Of a stretch of DNA of 16,454 nucleotides, positions 14,177 through 16,454 are shown piece by piece (the first letter of the stretch is position 1; each line of letters starts with the position of its first letter). The notes beneath the pieces were generated by a model. That model ran no database searches, had not been told where the DNA came from, and was given only the letters and a program-made list of their open reading frames with translations. A program made the translations under genes and the position numbers. This stretch comes from Gemmatimonadota bacterium (lineage in GTDB: Bacteria; JBHIER01; G020348925), in contig CP070758.1 in the NCBI GenBank assembly GCA_020348925.1, positions 526,188 to 542,641 of the forward strand. Direction: 5' to 3'.

Positions 14177-14535
14177 CCCCAAAATCGTAATCGTGTGAAG
14201 AAAAAGATGAATGGAGAGAGAGGAGGATGTGGTGAAGTCGATCCCTGAGATAATGAAATAGGCATTGCACCGAAGCCGAATGTGAGAAAATCAATGGAGA
14301 GAGGATCTCATTCGATTGAATTGCGTCAGGAGGGGATGCACACTCTGAACCTGAATTATGAAAAAATTGGGTTGCGAACAGAACGGGTTTTCGTCCTCAT
14401 GGGAGAGGGACTAAAATAAGGTGGGAATTTGTGGAAGGTAAGCGGTAGGGGGGTATTATGTGGTTGAAAAGACCCAACCCTCTCTACGCTAATTTTCAAT
14501 AGCGTAAATCAAGCTTTTCCACAAATAATAGTACT
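14177..14535. other. Non-coding interval with inverted repeats
   Basis: I see no gene here. Three inverted repeats lie near its right end: a 7-bp hairpin TACGCTA/TAGCGTA (14485-14491 with 14500-14506), GGTTG/CAACC (14462-14466 with 14475-14479), and long-range 10-bp arms ATTTGTGGAA/TTCCACAAAT (14427-14436 with 14517-14526). They lie just downstream of the candidate RNA gene and may belong to its 3' end. None has a T-run typical of an intrinsic terminator on the minus strand. Confidence 0.5.
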
Positions 14536-14814
14536 ACTTACCCGCTCTGTTCACAACGTCCGAGTTTTGTACTCAAGGGGCACAACCTGAGTAGTATCCC
14601 TCGCCCTTGAAAAACTTGGTGCTCTGAAACACCAAACCTGTCAACGTCCGTGAAGAATCGACTCCTTTCTTCAGACAAGTTAACGGGAGAACAGTTTCGT
14701 AGCCCCCTGGCGCGAAGCTGATGCAATGATTGGTGTCGCGCCCTACGAGAAACCCTCACTGTTGACCTTGCACGTGTGGGTCAACAAAAGACTGGAGGAC
14801 TTCTATCCACTACT
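14536..14814 (-). ncRNA. Candidate structured non-coding RNA, family unknown
   Basis: A promoter with near-consensus boxes starts minus-strand transcription near 14812, but no convincing ORF follows. The RNA would contain many helices. GTTGACC pairs with GGTCAAC (14761-14767 with 14779-14785). GGCGCGA pairs with TCGCGCC (14709-14715 with 14736-14742), extended by GTAG/CTAC and GTTTC/GAAAC around it (14694-14753). TGAAGAA pairs with TTCTTCA (14651-14657 with 14667-14673), TTGGTG with CACCAA (14616-14621 with 14630-14635), and TCAAGGG with CCCTTGA (14573-14579 with 14604-14610). The 9-mer CAACGTCCG occurs twice (plus strand, 14554 and 14642). I do not recognise tmRNA, RNase P, SRP, 6S or a known riboswitch. 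A 73-aa frame overlapping it has no ribosome binding site and an arginine-rich, low-plausibility sequence. The 3' end is not defined. Confidence 0.55.
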
Positions 14815-14818
14815 CTCG

Positions 14819-14847
14819 AATGTAGTGCGTCGTTAAGAAATTGTCAA
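14819..14847 (-). promoter_or_regulatory. Sigma70-type promoter of the candidate RNA
   Basis: On the minus strand: consensus TTGACA (14847-14842), exactly 17 nt, then TACATT (14824-14819). It is preceded by a T/A-rich stretch. No start codon with a ribosome binding site follows within a usual distance, which points to a non-coding transcript. Confidence 0.7.
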
Positions 14848-15075
14848 GTGTTTTTTGGGGAATATTCATTATATTTCAATAAAATCGCTTTTTTTTAAAG
14901 AAATTAATATATCTTACTGAAAAATATTGAAGTTATTCTATGTTGAGAACCATTTCCACGAACCGCCATATGGGCTGAATCAAGGATTTGTCGCGTACGC
15001 CTGTGAGATGGGCAGCAACCGCGAGTTCGAATGACTCAGCGGTCCTGTTGTATCGACTGTCACGTGGGACGGTTC
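14848..15075. other. Intergenic region downstream of the cohesin-dockerin gene
   Basis: This interval follows the stop codon of the cohesin-dockerin protein. Positions 14860-14940 are very AT-rich with runs of T. No hairpin with a T-run that would clearly terminate the minus-strand gene was found, so read-through into the candidate RNA promoter region is possible. Confidence 0.45.
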
Positions 15076-16454
15076 TTATTTCACAAGGACCATGCGTTTC
15101 GTAGCTCTGAATTCCCCCTGAAGGTCTCGTGATGTTCCGCCTGCCGAGAGCGTATAGAGGTACACGCCACTGGAGACTTTTCTTCCTTCCTCATCCTTCC
15201 CGTCCCAGGTTGCCCTATGGCGCCCCGGCGCTTTCCGCTCATTGACCAGGGTTCGCACTTCCTGCCCGACAATGTTGTAGATTTTCAGAGAGACCCACGG
15301 TGTGAGTTCAGTGGTCGGAACAGAGTAGATGATCGTAGTCGTGGGATTGAAGGGATTGGGATAGTTTTGTTCCAGAACCCACGTCTCGGGTTGGAGGTCT
15401 CCTTTGAGGTTGATGGGGTAGATATCAACCGGAATTTCACGACATCCTTCTCCGGCCAAGAGCGCTTCTGAAATTTCGATCATCGGTCTTTGAGTCGTGG
15501 ATTTCGAGTTCCGCATAGAGAAGGATGCGGTCAGGATTGAACCGGATCCGGCAGGAATAGAAGTGCCATCGGGATTGTAAATGAGGATGACCCACCGGCC
15601 GTCTGCCCATTCATGATCAAGCTTCATGTGAGAGGCGCGGCCCCGGAGTTGAGGCGCTTGTGGGTGGAGGGCGGTTGGATCGTAGCCGAGGATGAGCTGT
15701 ATTCCAGTCATATCATGTTCAGAGCGGATGGCGAGGGGGAGTTCGAGGCGTCCGTGTGTGAACTCCGCCTCCTCCCCAGGGCTCCAGATGCTGGCCGGAG
15801 ATATGGCTATCTTTGCCAAGCTTGAAGTGGGCGGGCAGGTGCCAAGGCCGAGAATGACGTTGATGATGCCCACGACATCGAGAATATCGACGGCATCGTC
15901 CTCGTTGCAGTCGGCGGCCCAGAATTGAAAGGTGGTGAATTCTATTCGTTCGAGGATGTAGTTGATCATCCAGACGGCATCCAGGACATCCACTTCGCCG
16001 TCCATGTTGACGTCCCCTTTGATCCCTGTGCCGAGGAACAGCGTACCGTCCTGCACCCTCAGTGGGATTGCGATGCCGACCGTATCACTCAGTACGACTC
16101 TGTCAAAATGAATGCGTGTGCTATCGCCCACCGTTACGCTTGGATTCACCTCAAACGTGATCTCGGCCACAGGTCCTGTTCCGGATGCGATCGCTTCGAG
16201 CTCTGAAGTGGCGAAGACGATGATGAGGCGTCCCGGATCCGGGATGTTCCAATCGAAGAGACCATCAATGCGCGGGGTCGGTTGGACATCCAGGACAGTT
16301 GCAAAGGTATCACTGTACGTCAAGTGCGACTGAAAGGCGGCGATGGGGTCGTCCCTTTCGGTCTGGTTGTCGATATTTAGAGTCATCGTCACCGTATCGC
16401 CAGGCAGTGACCAAGCGTCGGGGATGGCAACAATGACCTGAGCTTCTCTCACGA
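15076..16454 (-). CDS. Secreted cohesin-dockerin protein with C-terminal sorting tail (N-terminus outside window)
   Basis: At least 458 residues are visible; the true start lies beyond 16454, since the frame is open to the edge. Residues about 4-141 form a cohesin-like beta-sandwich (SLPGDTVTMTLNIDN, then FQSHLTYSDT, then PVAEITFEV and VQDGTLFLG). Residues 146-204 are a dockerin with two Ca loops (GDVNMDG, ADCNEDD). Residues about 213-320 resemble a second cohesin-type domain (GIQLILGYDPTAL, GSILTASFSM). The last 95 residues carry QNYPNPFNP (362-370), KIYNIVGQEVRTL, WDGKDEEGR, VSSGVYLYTL and a terminal KRMVLVK. This is a FlgD-like/T9SS type A-like sorting domain, so the protein is probably exported across the outer membrane and attached or released at the surface. 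Cohesins bind dockerins, so it could in principle hold the dockerin proteins encoded at 1285-8949; this is inferred. The stop codon is TAA at 15076-15078. Confidence 0.85.
   Translation of the reverse strand, partial: VREAQVIVAIPDAWSLPGDTVTMTLNIDNQTERDDPIAAFQSHLTYSDTFATVLDVQPTPRIDGLFDWNIPDPGRLIIVFATSELEAIASGTGPVAEITFEVNPSVTVGDSTRIHFDRVVLSDTVGIAIPLRVQDGTLFLGTGIKGDVNMDGEVDVLDAVWMINYILERIEFTTFQFWAADCNEDDAVDILDVVGIINVILGLGTCPPTSSLAKIAISPASIWSPGEEAEFTHGRLELPLAIRSEHDMTGIQLILGYDPTALHPQAPQLRGRASHMKLDHEWADGRWVILIYNPDGTSIPAGSGSILTASFSMRNSKSTTQRPMIEISEALLAGEGCREIPVDIYPINLKGDLQPETWVLEQNYPNPFNPTTTIIYSVPTTELTPWVSLKIYNIVGQEVRTLVNERKAPGRHRATWDGKDEEGRKVSSGVYLYTLSAGGTSRDLQGEFRATKRMVLVK

Noticed and set aside
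14538-14759. 73-aa open frame on the minus strand inside the candidate RNA
   Set aside because: No ribosome binding site, arginine-rich improbable sequence, and its codons run across several perfect helices; better explained as structured RNA.
14941-15075. Possible tRNA, suggested by GAGTTCGAATGACTC
   Set aside because: The T-arm-like sequence does not close into a 5-bp stem and no anticodon arm or acceptor stem could be built.

Overview
The window looks like a chromosomal fragment of a Gram-negative bacterium from one of the poorly cultured lineages that carry dockerin modules and FlgD-like/T9SS-type C-terminal sorting tails (Zixibacteria, Latescibacteria, KSB1 and similar; the lineage is an inference). 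The evidence is an OprO/OprP-type porin ending in Phe (outer membrane), a C-terminal tail with QNYPNPFNP, and four secreted proteins with duplicated Ca-binding dockerin repeats. Almost everything is encoded on the minus strand, and five sigma70-like promoters with TTGACA/TTGTCA -35 boxes can be placed by eye.

Layout, left to right. (1) Positions 73-476, minus: a GEMM-I (c-di-GMP-I class) riboswitch aptamer, an intrinsic terminator, and a 74-aa two-helix membrane protein form a compact signalling unit. (2) 477-1284: non-coding, with a purine-rich tract and hairpins, one of which may end the next operon. (3) 1285-5319, minus: a two-gene operon with a clear promoter encodes a 766-aa glycosidase-like TIM-barrel protein with a GATase-like domain and a 534-aa GH99-like protein; both are secreted and end in dockerins. 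Three perfect or near-perfect palindromes lie just upstream. (4) 5513-9081, minus: a secreted M6-type metalloprotease with a dockerin, followed by a TupA-type tungstate-binding protein. (5) 9157-11082, minus: a regulator joining an excisionase-like HTH to a molybdate/tungstate-type periplasmic-binding domain, and an anion-porin-like outer-membrane protein. With tupA these suggest oxyanion (tungstate/molybdate) acquisition, but no TupB/TupC permease or ATPase is in the window.

(6) 11284-11917, plus: the only plus-strand gene, a membrane-anchored SH3-domain protein broken by two frameshifts, each repairable by one base in a short homopolymer. (7) 11979-12504: two REP/MITE-like palindromic elements. 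(8) 12561-14176, minus: an ExeA/GspA-type AAA ATPase fused to a double zinc ribbon and a C-terminal beta-rich, possibly PH-like domain. (9) about 14536-14847, minus: no credible gene, but a near-consensus promoter is followed by about 280 nt rich in long perfect helices, a candidate structured non-coding RNA that I do not recognise. (10) 15076-16454, minus: the C-terminal part of a secreted cohesin-dockerin-cohesin-like-sorting-tail protein that runs off the window.

The strongest candidates for something new are the riboswitch-controlled small membrane protein, the structured RNA, and the ATPase/zinc-ribbon fusion. All calls were made by eye without database searches.
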